This document shows, in pieces, positions 34,569 to 42,726 of a stretch of DNA of 64,000 nt (within the stretch, counting starts at the first letter, position 1; the number at the start of each line of letters is the position of its first letter). The notes under the pieces are model-generated. The model had not been told where the DNA came from. It was given only the letters and a program-made list of their open reading frames with translations, and searched no databases. The DNA is taken from contig CAYJGZ010000014.1 of the NCBI GenBank assembly GCA_964370045.1, positions 1-64,000 on the forward strand, in the 5' to 3' direction. Position numbers and translations under genes: made by a program. This DNA is from JAAYCI01 sp964370045 (GTDB lineage: Bacteria; Bacillota; Clostridia; Oscillospirales; Ruminococcaceae).

Positions 34569-34853
34569 TTACTCTACGATAGCCAAAATATCGCCCTGGC
34601 GCAGAATGGTGTACTCCTCGCCATCAATCTTCACTTCGTTGCCCGCATACTTGCTGGCGATAACCTTGTCGCCTGTTTTTACAACCATGGTCACTTCCTT
34701 GCCATCAACAAGGCCGCCTGGGCCCACCTCGACAACTTCGGCAATCTGGGGCTTTTCCTTGGCGTTTCCGGGCAGGATGATGCCTGCGGTGGTGGTCTCT
34801 TCCGCCTCTACGGATTTTACAACCACGCGGTCTGCAAGAGGTTTAAGTTTCAT
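34569..34853 (-). CDS. groS: Co-chaperonin GroES
   Basis: The 94-residue Hsp10 caps the GroEL ring. It starts MKLKPLADRVVVKSVEAEE and contains the mobile loop ETTTAGIILPGNAKEKP and the roof segment VKTGDKVIASKYAG. It is first in the operon groES-groEL and has a HrcA-type CIRCE operator 70 bp upstream. Confidence 0.98.
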   Translation of the reverse strand: MKLKPLADRVVVKSVEAEETTTAGIILPGNAKEKPQIAEVVEVGPGGLVDGKEVTMVVKTGDKVIASKYAGNEVKIDGEEYTILRQGDILAIVE

Positions 34854-34922
34854 TGTTTACCGTGCTCCTTACTTAAAGTTTTATGTTGTTTTTGCATGGT
34901 GGCTACCTTTGAGCAGTGCACT

Positions 34923-34949
34923 TTAGCACTCATGGCCACCAAGTGCTAA
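34923..34949. promoter_or_regulatory. CIRCE operator (HrcA site)
   Basis: TTAGCACTC, nine bases, then AAGTGCTAA; the consensus is TTAGCACTC-N9-GAGTGCTAA, so only one base differs. It lies between the promoter and groES. HrcA repression of the operon follows from the known role of this site. The hrcA gene is not in the window. Confidence 0.95.
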
Positions 34950-34954
34950 TAAAC

Positions 34955-34983
34955 ATTTTAGCGTCTTGATAACGAAAAATCAA
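34955..34983 (-). promoter_or_regulatory. Promoter of groES-groEL
   Basis: On the minus strand TTGATT (34983-34978) and TAAAAT (34960-34955) are 17 bp apart, directly upstream of the CIRCE element. Confidence 0.7.
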
Positions 34984-35137
34984 GAGGAAAAGCAAAAAAA
35001 AATGTATTTGTTTGAAAGTGAGCGCATTAAGAGTGGAGCAAAAAAGCGAAAAAAAGTGTGTTTTGGAGAAATGTGCAAAAAGTGTGTAACAATAACGGCA
35101 CACGAAAGAGCAATAAAAAGAAATTTTTAGTAGCGTA

Positions 35138-35166
35138 TTTACAAGCGTAATATAGATGTATATAAT
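35138..35166 (+). promoter_or_regulatory. Promoter of the EamA transporter gene
   Basis: TTTACA (35138-35143) and TATAAT (35161-35166) are 17 bp apart, about 100 bp before the start codon. Confidence 0.7.
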
Positions 35167-35265
35167 AAGCGATAGTGCACAGGGGGTGTCCTTTGGGATA
35201 GTGCAGTTGTCCGTGTGAGTGAATATGCTCACGTTGGGGTATTTATTAACAAGGGGTGAGGCAAA

Positions 35266-36243
35266 ATGAGTGCAGGAATTGGTGCGCCGATGGGTGCGCA
35301 GGCAGAGGGCCTGAAAAAGTACGGCGGAATTTTTGCGGCGCTGTTCTCGGCGTTTATTTTCGGTGCGGCGCCTATTTTGGCAATGTTTGCCTACGAGGGC
35401 GGTAGCAATAGCATAATGTTTAACTTCACAAGAGTGGGGTTCGGCATTCCGGTGCTCTTTGTTATACTTCTTGTGAAAAAAATACCTATAGGCATCACGA
35501 TAAAAGAGCTGAAGGATGTCATCATTGTAGGCGCAATGGGCGCTGCGGCAACCCAGCTGCTGCTATATGAATCCTACAATTATATCTCGGTGGGCATGGC
35601 AACGACACTGCATTTCATATACCCCGTGTGGATTACGCTGTGCGGTATGCTGTTTTTTAAGGAGCGTGCGGGCATTATCAAAATGCTGGCACTGGTGATA
35701 GGCGTTGTTGGTATAGCGCTGTTTTTTGAAGGAGCAGATTCCACGGGATTTGCGGGAATATTTATGGCGCTTTTGTCCGGCATAACCTACACAGTGTATG
35801 CGGCGGGCGTAGAGCGCACCTCGCTGAAAAAGATGCACTTTTTTAAGCTGTCTTTTTATATTTGTGTTGTGTGCCTGTTTGTCTCGGGGATTTTCGGGGT
35901 TTTCACAAGCCAAATCACCATAGAGGTGTTTTCCAATATGACGGGCGAGGCATGGATATATTCTTTTATAGGTGCGATACTTCTTTCTGTGTGTGGCATC
36001 ACGCTGTTCCAGCACGCCATCACGCTGATAGGCGCTACCACTACCGCAATTATGTCAACACTTGAGCCGATTACGGGCGTTGTGGCAGGGCTGATATTTT
36101 TGAGCGAGAGCATCACGGCGATAAAGCTTGTGGGCTGTGGGCTTATTTGTGCGAGTGTTTTGGTGGTTACGTTTGCGCAGGTGCGAGAGCAGCGCAAGCA
36201 GGTAAAAAAGCCCTCGGGCGGCTCTATGACAATAGCACCGTGA
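35266..36243 (+). CDS. EamA/DMT-family transporter
   Basis: The 325-residue membrane protein has ten hydrophobic segments in two EamA repeats. The first begins with YGGIFAALFSAFIFGAAPI and the second with GFAGIFMALLSGITYTVYA; the last helices include ITGVVAGLIFLSESITAIKL. Drug/metabolite transporters of this kind export amino acids, nucleotides or other metabolites. The substrate cannot be inferred. ACAAGGGGTGAGG precedes the ATG. It is transcribed alone, with its own promoter and terminator. Confidence 0.88.
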   Translation: MSAGIGAPMGAQAEGLKKYGGIFAALFSAFIFGAAPILAMFAYEGGSNSIMFNFTRVGFGIPVLFVILLVKKIPIGITIKELKDVIIVGAMGAAATQLLLYESYNYISVGMATTLHFIYPVWITLCGMLFFKERAGIIKMLALVIGVVGIALFFEGADSTGFAGIFMALLSGITYTVYAAGVERTSLKKMHFFKLSFYICVVCLFVSGIFGVFTSQITIEVFSNMTGEAWIYSFIGAILLSVCGITLFQHAITLIGATTTAIMSTLEPITGVVAGLIFLSESITAIKLVGCGLICASVLVVTFAQVREQRKQVKKPSGGSMTIAP

Positions 36244-36270
36244 TGATTTAAGGCGGATAAATTAGCAAAA

Positions 36271-36299
36271 AACTCTCCGATGATTCGGGGAGTTTTTTT
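36271..36299 (+). terminator. Terminator of the EamA transporter gene
   Basis: AACTCTCCGA pairs with TCGGGGAGTT over a short loop (one G-T pair) and is followed by seven T. Confidence 0.85.
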
Positions 36300-36319
36300 G
36301 CGTGAAAATATTTATTTTT

Positions 36320-36371
36320 CCAAAAAACAGGTAGCTTTGTGCATGTGTGCACAGAGCTACCTGTTTTTTGG
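36320..36371. terminator. Very strong bidirectional hairpin
   Basis: A perfect 17-bp stem (CCAAAAAACAGGTAGCT and its complement) is capped by a further 4-bp GTGC/GCAC pairing. It lies only 20 bp after a complete terminator, so its purpose is not obvious. It could block antisense transcription or belong to a lost gene. Confidence 0.7.
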
Positions 36372-36568
36372 GCGATATACAGTGTGTTTTGCCTGCTGAC
36401 AAATATCGACGATATAGAGCAAAAGCCTATTGGTTGTGACAGCATTTGATAAAATTTGCACAGGTTGTGAAATATAATGTTGTTCCATAAAAGGAAGGTA
36501 AATAAACAAGTTTTCAGCTGTGGAGTATCTGTGGATAAGCGCTGTGAAAATGAGTGGAGGTATGGAAA

Positions 36569-37462
36569 ATGTTTGGATTTTCAATAACTAAAGTGAAAAT
36601 GAAAGCACTGCTAAAAAGGGCAAAGCAGCAAAAAAATCATACGCATACGGGAAAAAGATTTTTTGACATGAAGGAGGTGATGAAGTGTTTTTCTGAGGAA
36701 AAATACGAGTCCGCACCCTTGTCGGAGACGAGTGTATCGGTATTGGATGAGTCTGTGCTTTTGGCAAATAGTGAGTATGCTATTTTGAGAGGAAGCCCGG
36801 GCGCCGGCAAAACGGCGCTGGCGCTGAAGATGGCGCTGGAAATGGCTGAGGCAGGCCAAAGGGTGCTGTACGTGACGCTGGAGGCAAACCCGCAAACACT
36901 GATGGACAGGCTGATGACGATTTACTGTGGACTAAACTACAACAATGTTCGCAGGCACAATATGCGCACCGAGTGGGAGAAGGTATCATTTGGTGCTAAA
37001 AAATTGGCCGACTACAAATTAAGTATATTGTGTGCGGGTGGTAAATCGATAGAATGGATAAAAAAGCAGATTTATCGGCGAAAGGCTACATTTGTATTTG
37101 TAGACTATATAGAGCTACTGCATTGTGCGCCTGCAAAAAAGGAGTTTGTGCCTTGTTGTGAGCGCATGAGTTTTGTGTCCGCACAGCTGTTGAATGTGGC
37201 AAGGCAGATGAACACTACCGTTGTGGGGCTGAGCCAGCTGGTGTGTGAAAAGGCGTGCAAAGCATACGGCGTGCGGGAAATTCCCTGTTATGCTCATTCG
37301 GAGCAACATGCGGATATGGTGGTGGCGCTGAATATGGTGGGAACAAGTGGTGAGAGAAGATTAAGCGTGGTGAAAAACAGGGAGGGTAAGTGCAGTGAAA
37401 TTATACTGCACTTTGATGGAACATATCAGGCGTTTTTCAGGGTGAATCCTGTACGGGTGTAG
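36569..37462 (+). CDS. Orphan DnaB-type helicase C-terminal (RecA-like) domain protein
   Basis: The 297-residue protein carries only the ATPase half of a DnaB helicase: Walker A in RGSPGAGKTAL (residues 75-82), Walker B in FVFVDYIELLH, the sensor segment TTVVGLSQL, SEQHADMVVAL and VKNREGKCSEI. These follow the DnaB order. The N-terminal primase-interacting domain is absent; instead there are about 60 basic, helical residues. It may be a regulator or loader-like ATPase rather than a working helicase. I use ATG 36569 because GGAGG lies 8 bases upstream; a GTG at 36554 would overlap that site. Confidence 0.75.
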   Translation: MFGFSITKVKMKALLKRAKQQKNHTHTGKRFFDMKEVMKCFSEEKYESAPLSETSVSVLDESVLLANSEYAILRGSPGAGKTALALKMALEMAEAGQRVLYVTLEANPQTLMDRLMTIYCGLNYNNVRRHNMRTEWEKVSFGAKKLADYKLSILCAGGKSIEWIKKQIYRRKATFVFVDYIELLHCAPAKKEFVPCCERMSFVSAQLLNVARQMNTTVVGLSQLVCEKACKAYGVREIPCYAHSEQHADMVVALNMVGTSGERRLSVVKNREGKCSEIILHFDGTYQAFFRVNPVRV

Positions 37463-37543
37463 CGCTGTAGCGGCGGTAAATTAAGCGGTGATTGCAGCAA
37501 TTACACTTGAATAAAAACTTTACAAGCTCTCGTCAATGTTTTT

Positions 37544-37572
37544 TTGACGTTGTCACACATGTCTTGTATAAT
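37544..37572 (+). promoter_or_regulatory. Promoter of the flavodoxin gene
   Basis: TTGACG (37544-37549) and TATAAT (37567-37572) with a 17-bp spacer, about 70 bp before the start. Confidence 0.75.
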
Positions 37573-37641
37573 TAAGGGCAATGGGTACAGGGGAAATATT
37601 CGCCGAAGCAAACATTAAAACAGCAAGAGGAGGCGTTTTTT

Positions 37642-38055
37642 ATGCAGGTGTACTACTTTACAAGAAGCGGAAACAGCGAAAAAATTGCAAATGAAATAGC
37701 GCAGAGCCATGGCATTACTGCGCACAAAATTTCGGACGGAATGGACTGGAGTGGCAAAAAGAGCTTTATAAAAGCGGGGGCCATGTCCGCAAAGAAAGAG
37801 GTGCTGAAGGTGGAGCACCATGAGATTGAACAAAGTGGGGATGTAATCCTGGTGTTTCCGGTGTGGGCAGGAACGCTCCCACCTGCGGTGCGTGGCTTTT
37901 TGCAGGGTGTAGACGCAAAGCGCATAACGGCGGTTTCGGTTAGCGCCATGTCTTTTTTGAAGGAAAAGGACACGGAGATGTTCAAAAAAACCTACGGAGT
38001 GAAGGGCAAAGTGATAAGCGCCCCGAGCGAAGTTTTAGGCACAGCGGCGCAGTAG
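37642..38055 (+). CDS. Flavodoxin-like protein
   Basis: The 137-residue protein starts MQVYYFTRSGNSEKIANEIA, where the first strand and the phosphate loop TRSGNSEK of flavodoxins are visible. A second FMN-contacting loop is PVWAGTLPPAVRGF. It probably binds FMN and carries electrons or acts as an NAD(P)H-dependent quinone/flavin reductase. The short length and lack of the longer fifth-strand insertion place it with short-chain flavodoxin-like proteins. It is a single-gene unit ending at an inserted palindromic element. Confidence 0.85.
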   Translation: MQVYYFTRSGNSEKIANEIAQSHGITAHKISDGMDWSGKKSFIKAGAMSAKKEVLKVEHHEIEQSGDVILVFPVWAGTLPPAVRGFLQGVDAKRITAVSVSAMSFLKEKDTEMFKKTYGVKGKVISAPSEVLGTAAQ

Positions 38056-38060
38056 GCGAT

Positions 38061-38176
38061 GGGTGTGGGCAAATATAATGATTTGGTCTTTTTGGCATAT
38101 CCCCCGCCGAAGGCGGGGGATATAGTGCCTTGTTTTACGCTTAAGGCGTTCTAAATCACCTTAATATGTCCACTCC
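38061..38176 (+). mobile_element. Dispersed palindromic element, full copy G
   Basis: Left end GGGTGTGGGCAAAT, hairpin GCATATCCCCCGCC / GGCGGGGGATAT, right end ATATGTCCACTCC. I find no clear flanking direct repeat. It lies between the convergent flavodoxin and aroE-aroK genes. Confidence 0.85.
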
Positions 38177-38179
38177 TCA

Positions 38180-39436
38180 TCATAAAAAGCGGCTATTTAT
38201 CAGCGTGGCAACGGACGATTTAAGGTTGTCGAGATTGTCCTCGAATTTTTCCTGCCGTGCCACAATAATGTCCGCACTGCGGGTGTATATTTCACTGCGT
38301 TGCTCGTACAGCTTTTGCAGGTGCTCTATGTTTGCGGCGACGGGGCGTGCAGTGTTTAGCACAAGCTGCTGTGGAGTGCACGAAAGGTAAAACAGCAGGC
38401 CGCCGCTTCGCAGTGCATCCACGTTTTGCTCCCGCAACACAGCGCCGCCGCCGGTGGCGATGACATATCCCATGCGTGTGGACAGCTCGGATAGCGTTCG
38501 GCTTTCCATGTCCCTAAAAGCGGCTTCACCCTGCGATGCAAAAATGTCGGGGATGCTCTGCGCTTGTTTTTCCTCAAGGTATACGTCCGCATCCACAAAT
38601 TGCCTGCCTGTTTGACGTGCAAGCTGTTTGCCCAAGCTGCTTTTGCCGCTACCCGGCATTCCGATAAGCACAATATTAACCCGCCGCTCATAAATTGCAC
38701 GGTGAATTTGCGAGATGGCGCTGTTTGAAATTTTGCGTGAAAAAAAATGTTCGGCGGCCGCCTTTGCCTGCGCAACCAACATGCCAAGGCCGTTCACATA
38801 CTTTACGCCCATTGTGCGAGCTTGCAACAAAAGCCGTGTGCACAGTGGGTTGTATATTATATCAACCACCGCCGTAAGCTTCGAAAAGACGCTTAGGTCT
38901 ATGGGGGAGGCCTCCGCCTTGGGCGACATGCCCACAGGCGTTGTGTTTATCACCACCTGCACGTCGGTCAGCTTTTTTGCGTCGTCATAGGATATAAGCC
39001 CCTCGCCCACGGTGCGGCTTGCCACGTGTATGCCCCCCGCACCCTCGTCCTGTGCCACCACTCGTGCTGTCGCAGAGCTTCCGCCGCCGCCGAGTATCAG
39101 CACGTTTTTTTTGCGTAGCTCAACCCCGTTTGTGCGCAAAAGGTACACAAGGCCGTCATAGTCGGTGTTGTAGGCGTACAGCTTGCCCTCTTTGTTTACT
39201 ATCGTGTTTGCCGCACCGATGCGCCTTGCACGCTCATCCGGAACATCACACATCTCAAGCGCAAGCTTCTTGTAGGGTATGGTGATGTTGACACCCTTAA
39301 AGTCTCGCCGCCACATAAAGTCCTTAAATTCGGCGGAGGAAAGCTCCTTTAGGATGTAGTCCTCGTTTCCCAAAGCACGATGTATTTCTGCGGAAAAGCT
39401 GTGCCCAAGTTTTTCGCCCACAAGCCCGTAATTCAT
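38180..39436 (-). CDS. aroE/aroK: Bifunctional shikimate dehydrogenase / shikimate kinase fusion
   Basis: Residues 1 to about 250 are shikimate dehydrogenase: GHSFSAEIH, GVNITIPYK with catalytic Lys56, NTDYDG (Asp92) and the NADP loop LGGGGSSATA. Residues about 252-418 are shikimate kinase: P-loop GMPGSGKSS (259-267), the substrate Asp in FVDADVY, Arg in FRDMESR, the GGG of ATGGGAVL, and the lid segment TARPVAANIE. Together they perform two consecutive steps of aromatic amino-acid synthesis. The join is short and in frame with no sign of a sequencing error. No other aro gene is in the window. Confidence 0.93.
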   Translation of the reverse strand: MNYGLVGEKLGHSFSAEIHRALGNEDYILKELSSAEFKDFMWRRDFKGVNITIPYKKLALEMCDVPDERARRIGAANTIVNKEGKLYAYNTDYDGLVYLLRTNGVELRKKNVLILGGGGSSATARVVAQDEGAGGIHVASRTVGEGLISYDDAKKLTDVQVVINTTPVGMSPKAEASPIDLSVFSKLTAVVDIIYNPLCTRLLLQARTMGVKYVNGLGMLVAQAKAAAEHFFSRKISNSAISQIHRAIYERRVNIVLIGMPGSGKSSLGKQLARQTGRQFVDADVYLEEKQAQSIPDIFASQGEAAFRDMESRTLSELSTRMGYVIATGGGAVLREQNVDALRSGGLLFYLSCTPQQLVLNTARPVAANIEHLQKLYEQRSEIYTRSADIIVARQEKFEDNLDNLKSSVATLINSRFL

Positions 39437-39563
39437 CTAAAATAAGTCTCCTTTTGAAAAAATGCTAAAGTGTCATCCTGATAAATTATACCAAAGAGGG
39501 TATATTCACACAAGACTGCGAAAGGATGTACACAGCATTTGCGCCCCTGCTGTCAATTCTCCC

Positions 39564-39592
39564 TTGCGCACGCACCACAAAGAGGCTATAAT
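39564..39592 (+). promoter_or_regulatory. Promoter of the M50 protease-scpAB cluster
   Basis: TTGCGC (39564-39569) and TATAAT (39587-39592) are 17 bp apart. Transcription would begin near 39599, so start codons before that are excluded. Confidence 0.65.
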
Positions 39593-39641
39593 ATGTAGCG
39601 AGTATCACAAACATCGCTACTTGCGCACAAAGGGGAGAACA

Positions 39642-40394
39642 CTGCTGGGAAATTGGCTTACGTCCGACGGCCTTATGCTGATTGCACGTGTGCTCGGCTT
39701 TTCGCTTGCAGTGCCACTGCACGAGGCGGCACACGCCTTTGTGAGCGACAAGCTGGGCGACCCCACCGCACGCCGCATGGGCAGGCTGACGCTAAACCCA
39801 ATAAAGCACATTGATGTCTTTGGGCTTTTGGCAATGATGCTGATAGGCATTGGCTGGGCAAAGCCCGTGCCGGTGGACCCAAGGTACTATAAAAACCGCA
39901 AGGTAGGCATGGCGCTCACGGCGGCGGCAGGCCCTTTGTCCAACCTAATTCTTGCGTTTTTTGCCATCATAGTGTACAAAATTGTCTACTACGCATTTTT
40001 GTGGAGCGCAATAGACAGCGGCAGTGTAAGCTTTCCCGAGTGGAACATCGCCGTTGTGAACATCCTGTTTTACTTTGTGCTTATCAACGTGACGCTGGCA
40101 CTTTTTAACCTGATACCCTTTCCGCCGCTGGACGGTAGCCGAATTTTGGGGCTTGCCCTGCCAGACAGCGTGAATATGGCGCTTGCCAAGGTGGAGCGCT
40201 ATACGATTTTTATACTATTCGGCGTGCTTTTTTTGGTGCCACAGCTCACCGGCTTTTCGCCGCTCAGCTGGCTTTTGGGCGATGCGACAAGCTACATCAC
40301 CTCTGCGATAGACTGGCTCACAGGCTGGGTGGATATGATATTTACGGGCATAATGCAAAGCATGTATTTGGTGGGCATACCTACGCCACTATGA
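39642..40394 (+). CDS. Site-2 protease-type membrane metalloprotease (M50 family)
   Basis: The product has five or six membrane segments, the zinc motif HEAAH near its N-terminus, the family segment GDPTARRMGRLTLNP, and the third ligand region NLIPFPPLDGSRI. These mark the SREBP site-2-protease subfamily seen next to scpAB in Firmicutes. The start is uncertain. An ATG at 39462 lies upstream of the promoter and has no ribosome site. AAAGGGGAGA is followed at good spacing by two CTG codons (39642 and 39645); TTG 39621 and ATG 39675 are alternatives. The substrate is unknown. Confidence 0.85.
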   Translation: MLGNWLTSDGLMLIARVLGFSLAVPLHEAAHAFVSDKLGDPTARRMGRLTLNPIKHIDVFGLLAMMLIGIGWAKPVPVDPRYYKNRKVGMALTAAAGPLSNLILAFFAIIVYKIVYYAFLWSAIDSGSVSFPEWNIAVVNILFYFVLINVTLALFNLIPFPPLDGSRILGLALPDSVNMALAKVERYTIFILFGVLFLVPQLTGFSPLSWLLGDATSYITSAIDWLTGWVDMIFTGIMQSMYLVGIPTPL

Positions 40395-40453
40395 TTTTTT
40401 AGGGATACAATCCGCATGTTGAAGGCTGTGCGGCATCACTTTAGGAGCGCTTC

Positions 40454-41203
40454 ATGGAGCAAAACATACAGTTTCACATAGAGGACTTTGAGGGCCCGCT
40501 GGACCTTTTGCTTGCGCTTGTTCAAAAGAACAAGATGAGCATATACGAAATAGAAATAATGACGCTGATAGACCAGTACATGGACATTGTGGGCAAAATG
40601 AGCCCCGAAGCGATGGAGAGTGCCTCCGAGTTTATCACCATGGCGTCCCGCTTTGTGCAGATGAAAAGCGCCCTGCTACTGCCACGCAGTGAGGAGGGCG
40701 AGCGCATACGTGAGGAGCTCACAGGCCTTTTGGTGGAGTACAGCGCCTGCAAAGCAGTTGCGGCAAAGCTGAAAGAGATGGCGGCGGATGTGTATATAGT
40801 CGCCCGCAAGCCGATGGAACAGCCGGAGGACAAAAGCTACAAGGGAGTGCACAGCGTAAAGGAGCTGTCGGCGGCGTTTTCGGGAATTGCAGGCAGAGCC
40901 ATGGCCAAGCGTGCACCCGAAAAAGAACGCTTTGACGAAATTGTTACCCGACCGTTTGTGTCGGTGACGGGCAGGGTGATACACGTACTACGTGGGATGA
41001 AAACAGGCTCTTTTTCCCATCTTGCACAGCTTTTTGCGCACTGCGACGGCCGCAGTGAGACCGTCGCTACGTTCTTGGCGGTGCTGGAGCTTATACGTGG
41101 AAGCCGCATCACCATTGATGAGCAGGAACGCCTAAGCCTTGTGGAGCGCTATGCAAGGGCACAGCGCAGTGCGAAGGAGACAGGTAGCGTGCCGGCATCA
41201 TAG
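40454..41203 (+). CDS. scpA: Segregation and condensation protein A
   Basis: ScpA is the kleisin subunit that bridges the SMC heads in chromosome condensation. The 249-residue protein begins FHIEDFEGPLDLLLALVQKNKM, the family N-terminal signature, contains ASEFITMASRFVQMKSALLLP, and ends with the winged-helix segment that binds the other SMC head. It lies 60 bp after the M50 protease gene and upstream of scpB, the standard order. Confidence 0.95.
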   Translation: MEQNIQFHIEDFEGPLDLLLALVQKNKMSIYEIEIMTLIDQYMDIVGKMSPEAMESASEFITMASRFVQMKSALLLPRSEEGERIREELTGLLVEYSACKAVAAKLKEMAADVYIVARKPMEQPEDKSYKGVHSVKELSAAFSGIAGRAMAKRAPEKERFDEIVTRPFVSVTGRVIHVLRGMKTGSFSHLAQLFAHCDGRSETVATFLAVLELIRGSRITIDEQERLSLVERYARAQRSAKETGSVPAS

Positions 41204-41215
41204 GGGCAAAAGCCG

Positions 41216-41267
41216 CACCGAAAAATTAACCCTACCCCTTTGTCCACACTAAAAAACACACCGAAAA
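41216..41267 (-). repeat. Possible relic of the dispersed palindromic element
   Basis: Read on the minus strand the segment carries GTGTGGACAAA, as in the left end of full copies. It is bracketed by CACCGAAAA on both sides (41216-41224 and 41259-41267), a 9-bp direct repeat. Only about 34 bp remain between the repeats. Confidence 0.4.
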
Positions 41268-41316
41268 CCGAAAGCGATTTTGCGCTTGGCACAGCTTTCG
41301 GACAAAGGATATATTT

Positions 41317-41940
41317 ATGGAACTTAACGAGCTTAAATCTCACCTTGAAGCGGTGCTTTTTGCACATGCGGACCCACTGCCCACTCAGCGCCTTGCGGAA
41401 ATTTTGGAGGTGGAGCAGGCCATTGTAGGTCGGCTTTTGCTAAGCCTTCGTGATGAGTGTGAGGCACAGCACCGAGGCATTCAGCTGTTGCAGCTGGATG
41501 GAGGGTGGCAGTTCACCACCAAGCAGTCCTCCGCAGTGATGGTGAAAAAAGCGCTGGACAGCCGCCGCAACACGCCGCTGTCCCCTGCGGCGCTGGAGGT
41601 GCTGGCGATTATAGCGTACAACCAGCCCGTGTCTCGCTCCTTTGTGGAGCAGGTGCGTGGGGTGGACTCTTCCTCCACCGTGGCGTCGCTTGCGGAAAAG
41701 GGGCTTGTTGCGGAGGCGGGACGTCTGGACCTGCCCGGCAGGCCCATTGCGTTTCGCACCACGGATGCCTTTTTGCGTGCGTTTAACATTACCTCGTTAA
41801 GCGAACTGCCCGCACTGCACACAGCAGAGCAGGCGGATGCCCAAGAGGGACAACTGACGCCGGTGCTACCTCAGAGCGAAGAGGAGACGTCTTTGGCCGG
41901 CGAGGAAGATTTTGACGGCGCCACTTCAACTTTACAGTAA
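41317..41940 (+). CDS. scpB: Segregation and condensation protein B
   Basis: ScpB pairs with ScpA and SMC. The 207-residue protein has two winged-helix domains. Family segments are LEAVLFAHADPLPTQRLAEIL, LSPAALEVLAIIAYNQPVSRS, and GLVAEAGRLDLPGRPIAFRTT. The acidic C-terminal tail of about 40 residues is variable in the family. AAAGGAT precedes the ATG. It sits between scpA and the DUF2953 gene. Confidence 0.95.
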   Translation: MELNELKSHLEAVLFAHADPLPTQRLAEILEVEQAIVGRLLLSLRDECEAQHRGIQLLQLDGGWQFTTKQSSAVMVKKALDSRRNTPLSPAALEVLAIIAYNQPVSRSFVEQVRGVDSSSTVASLAEKGLVAEAGRLDLPGRPIAFRTTDAFLRAFNITSLSELPALHTAEQADAQEGQLTPVLPQSEEETSLAGEEDFDGATSTLQ

Positions 41941-41965
41941 CCACAACACTATAAAGGAGAACGGC

Positions 41966-42664
41966 ATGATTTGGTCTGTTATCGGCTGGTTTTTTTTAGG
42001 CCTTTTTGCCCTCGTTGTGCTTCTGTTTGTTCTGCCGCTCACGTTTTATGTACACTTTTCGGGCGGGCAGTTCAGCCTGCGTGTGAGGGTGCTGTTTGTG
42101 CGGCTGAACATATTCCCCCGAAAGCCGTCCGAGCCAAAGCCTAAAAAGCCTAAAAAGAAAAAGCCGCCTAAAAAGGACGACAAGCCAAAAGAAAAGCAGG
42201 ATGAACAAAAGCCCAAAGATGGCATGTCCTCCAAAGTACAGCGCATAAAGCGCATAGCGAATGCAGGTATTTGTGCACTTAAAGTTTTTATTAGACATCT
42301 TCGCATAAAGGATGTGCGGCTGGTGCTACCGATACATGCCGCAGATGCCGCGGATACCGCACAGCGCTGTGGGCAGGTACAGGGCATAATAGGCGGTGCA
42401 AGGGCATTTTTGGACAGCCGACTAAAAGTGCGATACAAACAGCTTGAGGTCTTGCCCGACTTTGTGGGGCAGGCGAAAGACGAGCTACACTTTTCCTGCA
42501 AAATATCCTTTTGCCCGGGCATAATATTCCCGATGGCGTTTGCGTTTTTCAGGAAGTATAGGCAGGGCAAGCGCCGCTATAGCAAGGCTGTATGCAAAAG
42601 AGCGCTTGCACAAAAAAAGGCGAGAGCGAAAAAAGCGCAGAGCACAAAATCGAAGCAAGATTAA
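41966..42664 (+). CDS. DUF2953 membrane protein
   Basis: The 232-residue protein has one N-terminal membrane helix (WFFLGLFALVVLLFVLPLTFYV), a strand pattern FSGGQFSLRVRVLFVRLNIFP, a highly basic Lys/Pro-rich linker (about residues 50-90) and a C-terminal domain with DVRLVLPIHAADAAD and a basic tail. This matches the DUF2953 family, which neighbours scpB and ytfJ in many spore formers. The ATG at 41966 follows AAAGGAG. Function is not established. Confidence 0.85.
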   Translation: MIWSVIGWFFLGLFALVVLLFVLPLTFYVHFSGGQFSLRVRVLFVRLNIFPRKPSEPKPKKPKKKKPPKKDDKPKEKQDEQKPKDGMSSKVQRIKRIANAGICALKVFIRHLRIKDVRLVLPIHAADAADTAQRCGQVQGIIGGARAFLDSRLKVRYKQLEVLPDFVGQAKDELHFSCKISFCPGIIFPMAFAFFRKYRQGKRRYSKAVCKRALAQKKARAKKAQSTKSKQD

Positions 42665-42726
42665 GCTCATGTGGCATTATTTATCCGCATGTTAATTTTA
42701 ATTTATGAGCAATAGGAGGAAATACA

